A stretch of DNA of 64,000 nt, taken from assembly GCA_023014485.1 (NCBI GenBank), contig JAJOZX010000922.1, positions 687,001 to 751,000 on the forward strand. The letters run 5' to 3'. A program made the translations under genes and the position numbers. The notes beneath the pieces are model-generated. The model worked only from the letters and a program-made list of their open reading frames with translations. It was not told the origin of the DNA and ran no database searches. Position 1 is the first letter of the stretch. Each line of letters begins with the position of its first letter. Below are positions 20,461 to 33,890 of this stretch, piece after piece. The DNA is from Bathynomus jamesi. Taxonomy: Eukaryota > Arthropoda > Malacostraca > Isopoda > Cirolanidae.

Positions 20461-20802
20461 AACGTAAAGAACGACGCTTTGTATAGGAGACTTATCCGCG
20501 CAAGATGAGAGCGAAAGAACGAAACAATTGAAAAAATGAGGTACCCACCCGGGAATCGAACCCGGGATCTTCCGATTGCCGGTCAGACATGATAACCACT
20601 ACACCATAGGCCTCACCCAAACAAATGCTCGTAATTCCTCTACATACGCGCAGAAACCAATGCCCCAAAGGGGCACCTCCCGCATGCCGTAAGATCCCGG
20701 GTTCGATTCCCGGGTGGGTACCTCATTTTTTCAATTGTTTCGTTCTTTCGCTTTCATCTTGCGCGGATAAGTCTCCTATACAAAGCGTCGTTCTTTACAT
20801 AT
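20461..20802. mobile_element. Long-hairpin element carrying a tRNA-like sequence, copy 1
   Basis: Two arms of about 115 bp (20,463-20,575 and 20,686-20,800), about 98 percent identical when inverted, bracket a tRNA-like sequence on the minus strand and a loop with CAGAAACCAATGCCC. The arms themselves include the 3' half of the tRNA-like sequence, so it is present twice in opposite orientations. The same architecture and loop words occur at 46,741-47,096. Confidence 0.8.
20541..20612 (-). ncRNA. tRNA-like sequence (SINE-type pseudo-tRNA)
   Basis: Minus-strand A-box-like TGGTGTAGTGGTTATCA and B box GGTTCGATTCCCGGG. A cloverleaf can be drawn: T-stem CCGGG/CCCGG, anticodon stem TCTGA/TCGGA with loop CCGGCAA, and a weak acceptor stem (mostly G-T pairs). 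The loop lacks the usual U33, so it is probably a Pol III-promoter-bearing pseudo-tRNA rather than a working tRNA. Confidence 0.6.
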
Positions 20803-20822
20803 ATATATATATATATATATAT

Positions 20823-22101
20823 TAGTGATGTAGCGGATGTCATTTTTTTCACATCCGCGGATGCGGATGTGAATGCGGATGTTTGATTTCGACATCCGCG
20901 GATGCGGATGTCTACATTTTCGTTATTTTTTAGGATATATTAGAGATTTGTTGTGTTTAACGTATATAATAAGTTATTATATAGAGAGAGCTGTAGCTAT
21001 AATGTAGTATAATTGATTAATTGTACAATAATTGCTGTACTTTTCTCTGAACATATAAAATAATATCAAGCATCTAACTAATATAGAAATCAATTAGTGA
21101 ATTCGTCTGCAAATAAATTCGTTATATTTTGTTGAGTTTCAGCCACAATTAGAAACCATAATTGTGTTACCAGGATGCGGGACGTGAACCCAACTCAAAT
21201 GCACCCCACCGACCTCTTTCCCCAACCTCCACCCTTATAGAAAGAGATCTTTAATTAGCTTGATAACTATTTATATTAAGTTTAAAGTTTTATTAGGCAT
21301 ATTTATAAATGAGTAATTAAAATAAAGTAAACTAAGATGTTCATCGTTTAATATTCAAACTTAATTATAGGAAGGTTATGCTTAAGGAACATTAATTTTT
21401 CTGCCTTTTCTGCTGCCAGTCTGTTTCTCTTTTCATCATATATTAATCCAGCACTGCTAAATAATCTCTCGCTTGGTACGTTTGTTGGAGGACAGGCTAA
21501 ATGTTTCCTTGCAAGTTTACTCAAGTATGGATAGATATTCTGCGTATTTTTCCACCAACTAATAGGATTGTCACATGCAGCCAGGCGTTTTTCTTGGTGA
21601 TAGCTCTCGATCATTTTTACTACATCTTTTGACATCGCGTAGGTCTCGTCATCGCTGCTTGACTCAAGAAACTGAGAGAGAGATTCTGTGATAGATTTGC
21701 TCGTTGAAGGTGTTGGTTCTGTCACTGAAACTTTTATTCTTTTGGTGGGTGGCGAAGCGACAGATTCAAGAGATTGAAGCTCTTCAACTGCTTTGCCAAG
21801 TGATGATTTAACTCATTCTAATGTACTAGGTGAAAATAACTTAGCTTTGTAACGTGGATCTAAGTAGGTTGCAAGAGAGTAACTTCATACAAGAACAGCC
21901 TCTCGTCTTGTCGCTTGCATCACTTTTGCGCACAATGAACTAGTTCTATTAATATAGTAGAATTTGATAATTTCCGCTTATTAATGACGTTTTATCTCAA
22001 CGGTCCACATCCGCACGACATCCGCAGTCCAAAGTGCGGATGCGAATGCGAGAAAATGTGCGGATGTTCCGCGGATGCGGATGCGGATGCGACCTACATC
22101 A

Positions 22102-22104
<3 letters not shown>
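20823..22104 (-). mobile_element. hAT element with GGATGC subterminal repeats
   Basis: 1282 bp with 11-bp inverted ends TAGTGATGTAG, set in (TA)n, so the 8-bp target copy cannot be read. Both ends carry many GCGGATG/CATCCGC words within about 110 bp, a pattern of transposase binding sites. It contains one hAT C-terminal domain. Confidence 0.8.
21348..21960 (-). pseudogene. hAT transposase C-terminal (dimerisation) domain
   Basis: A minus-strand frame (21,725-21,348, with upstream remnants to about 21,960) contains the hAT signature: YPYLSKLARKHLACPPTNVP followed by SERLFSSAG and KRNRLAAEKAEKLMFLKHN. The RNase H catalytic part is missing, so this is an internally deleted element. The domain pairs transposase subunits. 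Confidence 0.85.
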
Positions 22105-22147
<43 letters not shown>

Positions 22148-22150
<3 letters not shown>

Positions 22151-23058
22151 GGCTTCCCAAAAAAATGTATACACACTTTAACAGCTGATAGCTCAATTGA
22201 TGTTTCTTTCTTTCCAAGTTAAACCCATTAGAATTAATAATGGCAGTCAGACTAAGCTTTGAACAAAGGAAATTCATTCTAAAATGCTACTGGAAGTGTG
22301 AAAACGCAGTTGAAGTGCAAAGACAGTTTAGGAGGGAGTTTCAAACAGATCCACCAACGCGACTTACCATCACTCGAATTAGAGATAAGTTTGAAGCCGA
22401 TGGAACTGTTCAGAATGTCCACAAGAAGCGTTCCGGAAGACCACGGACATCGACAAGCCCCACAAAGCAAGAAAGAGTACTGGAAACGTATCACCAAAGT
22501 CCAAGAAAATCTGTGCGGCAAGCGAGTCGTGAGGTAGGAATTTCAGAATCGTCTGTCCAACGCATTTTGAAGCGCTGTCAATGGAAAAGTTACATTCCAA
22601 GATTAGTCCATGCTATTAATGAAGATGATCCGGACCGAAGAGTGGAGTATTGCGAGTGGTACTTGGCACGATGTGGATGTGGATTGGACGAAGGGGTTTC
22701 GTAGAATACCCTCCGCGTTCACCAGACCTCACACCACTAGACTTTTTTTTATGGGGATACTTAAAAGACAAAGTCTACGCTATAAAACCTGCAACAGTCG
22801 CTGAATTGAGAGCAGCCATTGAACAAGAATGCACACAAATACCAAACGAAATGTTTCGTGATGTTTGCGATTCCATTGCTTCGCGTTATCAGCAGTGCCT
22901 GGACCAGAACGGACGTCAGTTTGAAAACAGGCGTTGACAAAACAATTAAATACTGTAATGTCTGTAGATTCTATTACATTTTGAAAATGAAATGTATTTT
23001 AATAAACACTGCCTTTATAATTATTTAAAGTGTGTATACATTTTTTTGGGACGCCCTG
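22148..23058 (+). mobile_element. Mariner element with central deletion
   Basis: TA-flanked; ends CAGGGCTTCCCAAAAAAATG and CATTTTTTTGGGACGCCCTG, flanked by long (TA)n on both sides. The internal gene lacks the catalytic centre. Confidence 0.85.
22240..22937 (+). pseudogene. Mariner-type transposase, catalytic core deleted
   Basis: The N-terminal 145 or so codons are intact ([18 protein letters not shown]; bipartite helix-turn-helix with RSGRPRTS hook; [21 protein letters not shown]). The sequence then jumps, with a frame change, to [20 protein letters not shown] and the C-terminus (22,650-22,937). The segment holding the first two catalytic aspartates is gone. The SPDLTPLDFFLWG end resembles the DD41D (rosa-like) group. 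The surviving part could at most encode a DNA-binding fragment. Confidence 0.85.
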
Positions 23059-23079
23059 TATATATATATATATATATAT

Positions 23080-23128
<49 letters not shown>

Positions 23129-23491
23129 GTTTAAACCTCTTATTAAAAAATGAAAGATGAAAACTGGAAGATCGGGGACCACTGATTTAGACCTCGGTTA
23201 AGCTCAATTTAAAAAGGGAAGTTTTCGTAGCTTTTCTAAGTGAAGTGATTTAGTAACTTAATTAAACCATCATAAACTACTATTTTTCATATTTTTATAT
23301 TTACTTTATTAGAGGACTCTCGTCCAGAAGTAAAAATTTAATCTAACCGTAATAGAGCATTTAGGTAGACTAGCTAGAAATACATAATAGAAAAGATTAA
23401 TACAGAATTTCAAAGAGAATCAAGCAACGCTAATGGGTAATTCCACAAAGACAAATAATTAGGCTTATGTGAGAATGTACTTTAAAAAATA
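23059..23491. other. (TA)n and anonymous DNA
   Basis: (TA)n to about 23,126, then AT-rich sequence without recognisable features. Confidence 0.6.
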
Positions 23492-24866
23492 CACGGTGTT
23501 CGGTCGAAAAGTCCCGTCACCCCGCTACAAAATGTACATATTGTAATACCAATTTTATTTTTGTGTGATTAATTGCATTTATATGTGATTCAGTGACATT
23601 TTTTTTTCTTTCCAGGTATCAGAGTTGTGTGAACAATGGCAGACCAGTCCATTTACACTCTGGAGGAAAGGATAGTGATGAGCACATGCGCTCATGAAAG
23701 GTTACATACTGACAAAACGATGCATGATATCCAGAATGATTTCAACACCAGATTCAATAAGGCTGCACCACCAAACAAGACGGTATTACGCTGGGAGAAA
23801 AAGCTGTTTGAAACTGGCCCCATCAAGGACAGACCACGGTCGGGAAGACCAACAACGCGAGCAGAACAATGTGAAGGTGTGATTGCATCGGTGGCTCGTT
23901 CACCGAAAAAAATCACTTCGGAAACGATCACAAGAATTTGCAGTCTCCATGTCCACAATGAGAGATCACATGACAAAAGATCTCGGCATAAAACCATACC
24001 GCCCGTCATTTGTTAATGAATTAAGTGATACAGACGTGCAGAAACGATATGAAGCCGGTGAACGGTTTTTTACCGTTTTCCCAACAATTCCTGCACGTGG
24101 AACAGTGATTTTTTTCTGACGACTGTGCAATTTACCATAGCGCCAAAATGAGAAATGTTTACTTCTGGGGCAAGGAAAATCCACACTTCTTTCAGGAACT
24201 GGAACACCATCCACCGCACGTGATGATATGGGCTGCAGTTTCTGCCAGGAACTCGTTCAGTCCATATTTTTTTGAGGGTCCTGTTAAACAAATTGCCTAC
24301 CTCAACATGTTACGGGACTAGTTTGTGCCTGATCTCGAACGTTTAGGGCTGCTTTGTCGGATGTGGTTTCAACAAGATGGGGCTCCGGCTCATTTTGCCA
24401 TTAATGTGAGGGAGATTCCTCAACGAAGTGTTCAGAGACAAATGGATCGGCCGTGGTTCGCAACATTTACCTGCCCTCTTCAGTGGCTGCCCCGAAGTCC
24501 AGATCTGTCTTCATGTGACTGCGTTATGGGGTTTCGTCAAGCAGAACGTATTCCGGGTGCGTTACCGCACAACAGAGGAACTGACACACGCTGTTCGAGA
24601 TACATTTGGTGCAATCACTCCAGCAATGCTGCGTCGATTCTCACACCGCACATGGCGGCGCATAATCCTTTGTTACGAAAATGATGGTGCACACACACAT
24701 ATTCTTGATTAGTAACTGTATTTACTGTAATTAAAGTAATTGTTGCTAGTGACTTGTTTCTTAAATTACACCTACCACATATAAATACAATTAATCACAC
24801 AAAAATAAAATTGGTATTACAATATGTACATTTTGTAGGGGGTAACGGGATTTTTCGAACACCCTG
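23492..24866 (+). mobile_element. Mariner element, family with CAGGGTGTTCGAAAAGTCCC ends, copy 1
   Basis: 1375 bp with TA at both edges; the left end is mutated to CACGGTGTTCGGTCG. Terminal similarity extends about 90 bp (ATTGTAATACCAATTTTATT and inverse). The same family recurs, deleted, at 62,908-63,600. Confidence 0.88.
23636..24712 (+). pseudogene. Mariner-type transposase, multiply frameshifted
   Basis: Starts MADQSIYTLEERIVMS. The N-terminal DNA-binding half is readable to about 23,910. Later frames give FFXDDC (first Asp region, stop-interrupted), YFWGKENPH, MIWAAVSA, and WFQQDGAPAHF (second Asp), then a region equivalent to RSPD near 24,490. A C-terminus reads RRIILCYENDGAHTH. At least five frame changes or stops. 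In life it would excise and insert the element at TA. Confidence 0.85.
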
Positions 24867-24982
24867 TAGACAAAACATTAACTACCGGTACCTTTTACTA
24901 AATTGTATTATTCTTAAAACTCGAGGAGTGTCCTATTAAAATAGTTTAAAACAACTTTATTCATAACGGCAATGTAAAAAAA

Positions 24983-25408
24983 GGTAAATCTTACTTTTAA
25001 GGCCGCACACCAACCACGTATCCTACATTAATAACACATATATCAATCGATAGAGCAGAAAAAACTATATATACACAGCGATGTAAACTTAAATATTAAA
25101 TAAAAAAATTACAATAATTTTAAGAAACGTATAAAATTCAATGCAATTCGTACAATGGTGGCGATTATAGTAGTAGTAGTTGTTGTTGTTGTTGTTATTA
25201 ATGTTTATTTGTTGCCTGCTTAGACCTAGTTCAGTCTGAATATTATTGTTATAGCGTGAGCAAATCAATTAGTTTGGTTAGGTTAGGTTAAGTTTATTGG
25301 TAAATCTTACTTTTAGGGCCGATAGTTTTTTTCTCCTCTATTGATTGATATACGTGTTATTAATGTAGGATACGTGGTTGCTGTGTGGCCTTAACAGTAA
25401 GATTTACC
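24983..25408. mobile_element. Foldback element with 55 to 90-bp arms
   Basis: GGTAAATCTTACTTTTAAGGCC and the inverse at 25,385-25,408, continuing through CCACGTATCCTACATTAATA and its inverse. The loop has (GTT)n and a short TTAGG array (25,275-25,289). No coding sequence. Confidence 0.75.
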
Positions 25409-25790
25409 TAAAAAAAAAAATGCACTTTGTACTCACCCCAAGGTGTATTTTGGATCCTGTGATGTTTTGTTCAATGTAAATGTTCCAGTGTGCGGGTAGT
25501 GCTTTCCTTCCTTATTGTATTCACATAACGATGCCACATCCTTTAATGAAGTAAAAGGAATTACAGTTTACAATTGGCTAAAACTGCAACAAGCTACCGT
25601 TGTATTAAAAAAATTAATAAAAATTTGTGTTAATAACCTACTCTAACACTAAATATTAATATGCCCTTCGATTCACATACAATAATACCCAATTTACGCA
25701 GCATGTCGTGAAAAAATTCTTAAGGTAATCAATCAATATTAAAAACCAAAAAAAAAAAAAATTGGTCTAAGTTACCTCATTAAATGTACC
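25409..25790. other. Anonymous AT-rich DNA
   Basis: No gene or repeat family recognised. Confidence 0.4.
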
Positions 25791-25799
25791 TTAGTTGAA

Positions 25800-26690
25800 G
25801 TTTTCTAGGTTTTTTGGCGAAAATTTCAATCATTTCATTGTAAAAATTTGGCTCTACTTGTTTTTTGCTCAGTAACTCTTTCTCAACTGACACAAGCGCT
25901 AAATTTTGCAGCCTTCCTTGCCCCTAGAAATTTCATACATAGTGTTTTATTCTTTTCAAGGCTGAAAAGCTTCGTTCAACTAAGGCAGTGGTTACAGAAA
26001 TACTGTAGTTAAAATTAAACCACAAAGACTAGCTACTTCGCCATATGCCCGTTCTAAATCGTTAGATTTTATAAAAGCATAAAGTTCAGCAACATTTTTC
26101 TCTTTAAATTCTTCCGAAATGTAAGTAACCCTGAGCTGTGATCGTAACGATATAAAGTTGAACGCGGTACCATAGTTTTCTTCCAAAGATTGTAGAGCAG
26201 CTTCAGGAAAATCTGTTTTGAAGCCATTGAAATTTTTGGAGTGTAGCAGCTCTAAAAACTTCAGTGAATTCAAAATTTGAAATCCGTCTTTTAGTTGCTG
26301 TCGAAAATTTCATAAAACAACCGTTTGTAGAAAGTTTGAATGTTTACATTTCCCTTGAATCTTTTTTGCTTTGGTTGATCCACACGCTCTTCTTTGTACG
26401 TTCAGAAAGACTATGTTTGTTTGCTGCTTTGTGGATGCTAGCCATATCATTGTAGCGTTGTATCGAACACTATTCCAAACATTTTTATTTTTTGAAAAGA
26501 GAAGACATGGCCAACAAAATAATTTTTGCAAATGAAACAACCAGTTAACCACTCATTCGTATCGTAAATTTGCTTATGGAATCGTCGTACACAACTCTTT
26601 ACTTTAGTATTGATAACGTCTGGGATGGGTCTGCCATTTTCCAATATCTGTTTTTTAACATGGAAAGGTCGAGAACCAAAGTTCTTTTTT
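25800..26690 (-). pseudogene. hAT (ZMYM/TTF-finger type) transposase remnant
   Basis: Minus-strand fragments in order: an N-terminal finger-like part (26,644-26,310, VRRFHKQIYDTNEWLTGCFI, then FCWPCLLFS...VWN), a middle part (26,273-25,992, FNFISLRSQLRVTYISEEF) and a C-terminus near 25,985-25,810 reading ERSFSALKRIK, the hAT dimerisation signature. This is the layout of ZMYM1-like hAT transposases. Much of the catalytic centre is missing and frames are broken; no TIRs located. Confidence 0.65.
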
Positions 26691-26904
26691 TACTATATCA
26701 CAAATGGCACACGAACATGAACATTGTTGGATTCCTTCACTAATTTTTGGCAATTAAAAAGGAAGAGTTCACTTTGAAAAAAAAAAAAAAAAAATCACTC
26801 TTACACTTTAAAATTTCTCTCTTTCACGACCTAACATCGCAGAACCATGTCATTCACTAAGTGGCAACAAGGCTGCCGCTATTTTGCAAACATACATATA
26901 TGAC

Positions 26905-27472
26905 CAGGGCCGGATTTACTTGCTTGTGGGCCCTAGGCCAAACCTTATCAGTGTCCCCCCAAAAAAAAAATATATATATATATATATATCGTAATATTGT
27001 AATGTAAAAAAAAAAAAAGAATTACAACATAATGTAACACATCAATAATTTTATTCAAATTAGTTTTATATCATGTACAACTTATTCTTACACAAAGGAA
27101 TAATGGAAAAAAATACAGTCAAATTGAAGCATAATAAATTTTGCAATAAGAATTACAACATAATGTAATACATTACACATTAATAATTTTTAATCAAATT
27201 AGTTCCATATCAAGTACATCAAAGTAAATCAAGTTCCATATCATGTACATCTTACACATAGGAATAATGGAAAAATACAATGAAACTGAAGCATAATAAA
27301 TTTTGCAAGCACAACTATGTGAAGTTCAAAATGACTTTTTCCTGCTTTTTTCTATGGCAAATTTGTCAATGATACTGTTTGTGTCAAGGGATTGTAGGTC
27401 CCCAGTGGGCCCCCAGTTACTGGTGGGCCCTAGGCCAATGGCCTATGTTGCCTATTGGAAAATCCGGCCCTG
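26905..27472. mobile_element. hAT-type nonautonomous element (568 bp)
   Basis: Ends CAGGGCCGGATTTAC and inverse (AAATCCGGCCCTG), with perfect 8-bp duplication TATATGAC (26,897-26,904; 27,473-27,480). Near both ends the word GTGGGCCCTAGGCC is repeated. The interior has a diverged direct repeat (ACAACATAATGTAA near 27,025 and 27,155). Confidence 0.9.
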
Positions 27473-27480
27473 TATATGAC

Positions 27481-29150
<1,670 letters not shown>

Positions 29151-29679
29151 GGTTGGTGGTTGAGTGTTGGGGAATATGTGGACTGGCGTGAGACTCGCAC
29201 AGATTATTTTATTAGTTTCGTCATTTGAACGCGCCATTTTGAATACGGAAGGCTGAATAACTGGAATTTGCTTGAAAGAATTACTGTACTTGTATGCGTG
29301 ATGTTACACATTTTTGTGTGCAGCTTTATTTGGTTATTAGAATAAGTGTTTATCACTACACTATATAACTGGAATTATCTTCTGCAAAGAGGATACGAGG
29401 TCGGGAGCCGTATTCAGTTTGAATTACCTACGGTCGTGGCTAGGCTGAACAATCTGCAGCCGCTCCATTTACGGCACCCGAAATTGAAGGCTGTTATTGG
29501 ATTGTAACTTCCCCACATCAGATCTCTTTGGTTAAGCTTTTCCGTTTGTGGCAACAGATTGTTTTAGTGCTTAGGTTTAGTTGCAGTTCAGTAAACTCGT
29601 AGCATTTAATATTTATTTGTCAACCAAAGACAAATTGATTATAATTTAATGTTTTTGGTGTGTGTAATTAAAGTGAATG
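29151..29679. other. Anonymous DNA
   Basis: No gene or known repeat recognised. Confidence 0.4.
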
Positions 29680-30012
29680 CAGTGGCGTAGCGTGGGGTGT
29701 GCGGGGTGTGCGGACCGCACAGGGCGGCCACTTTGGGGGGCGGCCAATTTTGGCCAAGGCTGGCATTACGGTACGGTATGGTACGAAATACCATATTGTT
29801 TCCTATGTTTTAAATTGAATTATTAAATTTGTTTTTTTATTGTCTATCATCACGGTTTCAATTTTCATCATTATTACATTGTTCCTCAATCAATAAAATG
29901 TAAATCCTTTATATACGTGTGTTTGCTGTAGTGGAAGGTATGTTACGTTTAAGGAAGGGGGCGGCCAATTTGGCTACCGCACAGGGCGGCCAAAACCCAC
30001 GCTACGGCACTG
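29680..30012. mobile_element. hAT-type MITE (about 333 bp)
   Basis: Ends CAGTGGCGTAGCGTGGG and inverse (CCCACGCTACGGCACTG), with subterminal CGCACAGGGCGGCCA repeats at both sides. The left flank AGTGAATG is matched by TGTGAATG four bases past the right end, so the duplication is imperfect. Confidence 0.75.
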
Positions 30013-30105
30013 AACTGTGAATGGTAATTCCATTTTATTGTTCCTGGCTGAGGCGGCCGTGCGCTTTAGGAACACATTGCGGCCATGGTAACAAATATAT
30101 ATATA

Positions 30106-30836
30106 CAGGGTGGGCCGAAAGTCTGGATCCATAGGACAATATTTATTTTAATACATAAATTACAACAAATGGTAAATACTTAAAATGAATATCAACTTTA
30201 ACTCGTAAATGCGTATCCGTGATACTGTACAGTAGTTCGTACTCCAGTATAAATACTCAAATACCTTTTTTATTTCAGCCCAGAAATGGCTTCGAATCTA
30301 ACAACAGAAGACCGGGTAGAACTTGTGCTCATGTACGCAAGATAGGGCGCTACACACAGAGAAGTTGCTACCGAATTCAATAGAAATCATCCTGATAAGT
30401 ATCCAGTAACACATGCGACTGTTGGCAAGTTGTTTAAACGTTTCAAAGAAACAGGAAGTGTACATGATCGACGGCGTTCTGGTCGTCCAAAAACTGCAAC
30501 TGATGAAAATACCTCTGCAATGGTATGTGAAACGTTAACGAATAGTCCAGTAAAGTCAACAAGAAGATTATCAAATGAAACACGCATCTCGAGAACTTCA
30601 ATTCGAAGAATATTAAAAATCATAAATTCCATCCCTAAGTGTCTCGATGTCAGAGGCCGCCAATTTGAGCATTTGTTATAATTTGTTGTTTATACTGGAG
30701 TACGAACCACTGTACAGTATCACGGATACGCATTTACGAGTTAAAGTTGATATTCATTTTAAGTATTTACCATTTGTTGTAATTTATGTATTAAAATAAA
30801 TATTTTCCTATGGATCCAGACTTTCGGCCCACCCTG
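30106..30836 (+). mobile_element. Deleted mariner with roughly 150-bp TIRs
   Basis: Ends CAGGGTGGGCCGAAAGTCTG and inverse, TA-flanked within (TA)n. The TIRs pair over about 155 bp through GTATCCGTGATACTGTACAG. Inside, a remnant gene (about 30,286-30,681) begins MASNLTTEDRVELVLM with one stop, runs through the DNA-binding half (RRRSGRPKTATDENTSAM), and jumps straight to the last residues (RGRQFEHLL). The whole catalytic domain is deleted. Confidence 0.88.
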
Positions 30837-30899
30837 TATATATATGGTAATTCAAATGTTTATGCTCGGTTAAGAAAAGTAAATTTAGAAAAACAAAGG

Positions 30900-31990
30900 A
30901 AACACGAGCAAAGCAAATACATTACTGAGACTAATACCGTGAATCATTTTTGCAAGAGAGATAATTCCTTTCTTAATCTTTTCTAATCTTCACGCCACTT
31001 CCACATATGCGCTACCATTTTCCGAATAAACATTTGTATTGCGTCTTCTATACTTGCCAAATTTCAGGCTTTGTGGCATAAACTTTGAAATTTATGCAGA
31101 CCCACAAAAAGAAATCAATGGTATTAAGGTTGGGTCAAGTGAACGTGGATCCCATGGAATTGGTTTGCACCTTCCAACCCAACCATCAGCAAAGTGCTGA
31201 TTTGAGACTGCGAAATGAGGTGGAATTCCTTCTTGTTGAAAGATAACTTCATCGAGGCTAACTAAGGCAAGGCATACTGCCGAAACGTTTCATGGTAAAT
31301 TTTCCCATTGACGTTCCGTGTTTGATTGTCTGCGTCTCGGAAAAAGAAGGGCATATACAGTGAGTGATTCTTTTGGCCGAATGGTTTTCGTGTATTTCGC
31401 TCATGTTCACGATATTCTCTTTGGTTTTCAAGTCCTCAGATGTGAATTATGCCTGTTAACTTTCCCAGAAACATAAAATGGCTCATCGCTAAACCAGCTG
31501 TTGCCCAAAACAGATGGATCGCGCTCAAAATGATGAAGCAAGGCCTCGTATATTTCTACATTTCGATCTTGGTCTACATCACGTAATTCATGCCCCATCT
31601 GGATTTTGTATGGTTCCATTTTAATGGCCTTCTTGGGCATTCTTTGAATGGTAATTTAATTCCAGTTCCAAAGTTACAGGTCTCATGGAATGGTATGATT
31701 ATCAGAAATCACTTCCTCGACAGCTTGCCAATTCTATTCTATTCGAGCTGACCATGGATACTCACTGCGAGATTTGTCCACAACCGAGCCGGCTCGGTTC
31801 CAAGGAATCGCTGAGTGTTACTTATGGTTCTGGTGTCAGGAACATGGTGGTCATTGAAATAACTTCGGAATTCGAGTTGCACGAATGTCACTGACCCTGG
31901 TAGTTGTAGCAGAAGAATACTCAGCCATCTTACGTGGCTGCAAAACTGAGTATTTTCTTGCCACCTTAAACTAAGCACTCAGAAATTTTG
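30900..31990 (-). pseudogene. Tc1/mariner-type transposase remnant
   Basis: Minus-strand pieces in order: an upstream part near 31,970-31,740, then FSDEPFYVSGKVNRHN (first Asp; 31,530-31,460), an FQQEG-PPHF-like block (second catalytic position, near 31,225, Asp replaced by Glu in the readable frame) and an SPDLNTIDFFLW-like block near 31,120-31,100. Stops and frameshifts are frequent and no TIRs were found. An old, dead copy. Confidence 0.65.
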
Positions 31991-32143
31991 TTATTCAAAA
32001 AAGATTCCCCATTACTGCTCTTTCGAAAGAACAGTTCTCGTTATGTATCAGAGTTTCCACTTTCAGCAAGGATATAAACAAAACAAATTAGGCATGGATT
32101 TTTCAATCACTCTGTACGATACACACACACACACACATATAAA

Positions 32144-32775
32144 CAGCGTGTCCCAAAGAAATGTATACCCACTTTGTTCGATAATACCAGCCATGAGGAT
32201 AATAAATATATTACTTTTTATATGTTTTTTAATAAAGAATTTTCTCCTGAATCTAAATATGTAATTATCTTTATTAAAAATTGAAAAACAAAAACGTTAC
32301 AGATGTTTAAATTATAATTATTATTTTCGAGACTTCATGTGCGATATTTTCTAATATTTTTGCACGTATACAAGATAAGTTTGAAACCGACGGCACTGTG
32401 CAAAACTTACAAAAACAACGTTCTGGAAGACGTCGAACATCTTAGATAAAGTGTCATTTAACCATGGAATTTGTAAATTTTTTGAATTAACTAATAATTA
32501 CAACATTTATGCTTCAATATCAACACTAAACATAAGTATCTCAAAACAGTCGGTTAAAATATTAGAAAATATCGCACATGAAGTCTCGAAAAATAATAAT
32601 TATAATTTAAACATCTGTAACGTTTTTGTTCTTCAATTTTTAATAAAATAATTACATATTTAGATTCAGGAGAAAATTCTTTATTAAAAAACATATAAAA
32701 AGTAATATATTTATTATCCTCATAGCTGGTATTATCGAACAAAGTGGGTATATATTTCTTTGGGACACGCTACTG
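32144..32775. mobile_element. Mariner-derived foldback with transposase scrap in the loop
   Basis: Arms of about 215 bp (CAGCGTGTCCCAAAGAAATG... and inverse) are nearly perfect. The loop holds a fragment (about 32,370-32,440) coding DKFETDGTVQNL and RSGRRRTS, matching the DNA-binding region of the mariner at 22,148. Flanked by TA-rich DNA. Confidence 0.85.
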
Positions 32776-32790
32776 TATATATATATATAT

Positions 32791-33011
32791 AGGGTGAACC
32801 AAATGTAGGTGGACAGTAAATGATAACGTTTATTTTGAGAATACATATTTAATTTTTTGTATACTATAATACAAAATAAAATTTAAATAAATTTAGTTAT
32901 AATATTTAATATAATATAACACAAACACCATAGTTATAACGAACACCATAGTTATAATATAATATAACACAAACCGTATTCAACCTACTGTCCACCTACT
33001 TTTGGTTCACC

Positions 33012-33013
<2 letters not shown>
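32791..33013. mobile_element. Mariner-type MITE, copy 2
   Basis: Near-identical to 12,594-12,818 (same ends and interior duplications such as CACCATAGTTATAA twice), in (TA)n. Confidence 0.85.
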
Positions 33014-33105
<92 letters not shown>

Positions 33106-33649
33106 ATTCATAAAATATGAGATCCTAAGAAATATATTCACAATAATACGTGACTTGTCTTTCCTTCGTAGTGAATTTTGTAGGCTTCAAATATGCAAAA
33201 ACGTGAAATGAAATTAAAAATAAATTACTAGTTAGTACTTGTTTTTTTTTTATTAAATTTTATTCAATGTACAACTTAAAATTATTGCTGGAATCGTATA
33301 CAATTCGACTTGAAAATTCAATTCCAAACAAAATTAAGTTATACATTTCGTAATAATTTATGTCGCCTATATTTATGTACACACACACACACACACGTAC
33401 GCGCGCGAGCAGAGATATAAGTATGTATAGACTATAGATAGACAGAGAGACATGCTAATTTGTACAGAAACCTTTATTTTGCACATGTGCTTTATTTTGT
33501 ATGCTTTATATATATATATGTAGAATTGTACATTGTATCCAAAAAAAGGACAATCAATTTTGTTTAATTTATATTTTAAAAAATATTTGAGCATATAAAC
33601 TTCTACGATAAACCATTGTTTTCATGGGGCTCTTAATATTATATTTTTT
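33014..33649. other. Long (TA)n and anonymous DNA
   Basis: (TA)n 33,014-33,101, (CA)n/(CG)n near 33,380-33,410; no gene seen. Confidence 0.6.
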
Positions 33650-33824
33650 GGATCACATGAAGATCAGGACCCCCAGCCTTCTTTAGTTAGCCTCATAAGA
33701 CTAACCAATCGTTAGGTCAACTGTACGCCATTGGGGATTGGTTAGGTTAAGTCGTGATATTTTCGTTAGTTAGCCTTATAAGGCTAACTTACGAAGGCTG
33801 GGAGCCCTGATCTTCAGGTGATCC
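33650..33824. mobile_element. MITE with GGATCACNTGAAGATCAGG ends, copy 1
   Basis: 175-bp element with about 25-bp inverted ends (GGATCACATGAAGATCAGGA / CCCTGATCTTCAGGTGATCC) and an inner inverted pair around TAGCCTCATAAGACTAA. A second copy forms the outer shell of the nest at 54,635-62,726, where an 8-bp duplication is clear. Confidence 0.8.
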
Positions 33825-33890
33825 TTTTTTTTTTATTTAGTTCAACCAAGGTCAACTTTGCTTCGGCGTCATCGAGTTTTCAGTAGAAGA

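Noticed and set aside
20541..20612. Functional tRNA gene
   Set aside because: Weak acceptor stem, C at position 33 and duplication of the 3' half in a hairpin element point to a pseudo-tRNA.
33002..33211. Frame with IYIYIYIY runs
   Set aside because: Translated (TA)n; the same holds for similar frames near 12,124, 21,981, 28,222, 32,652 and 46,329.
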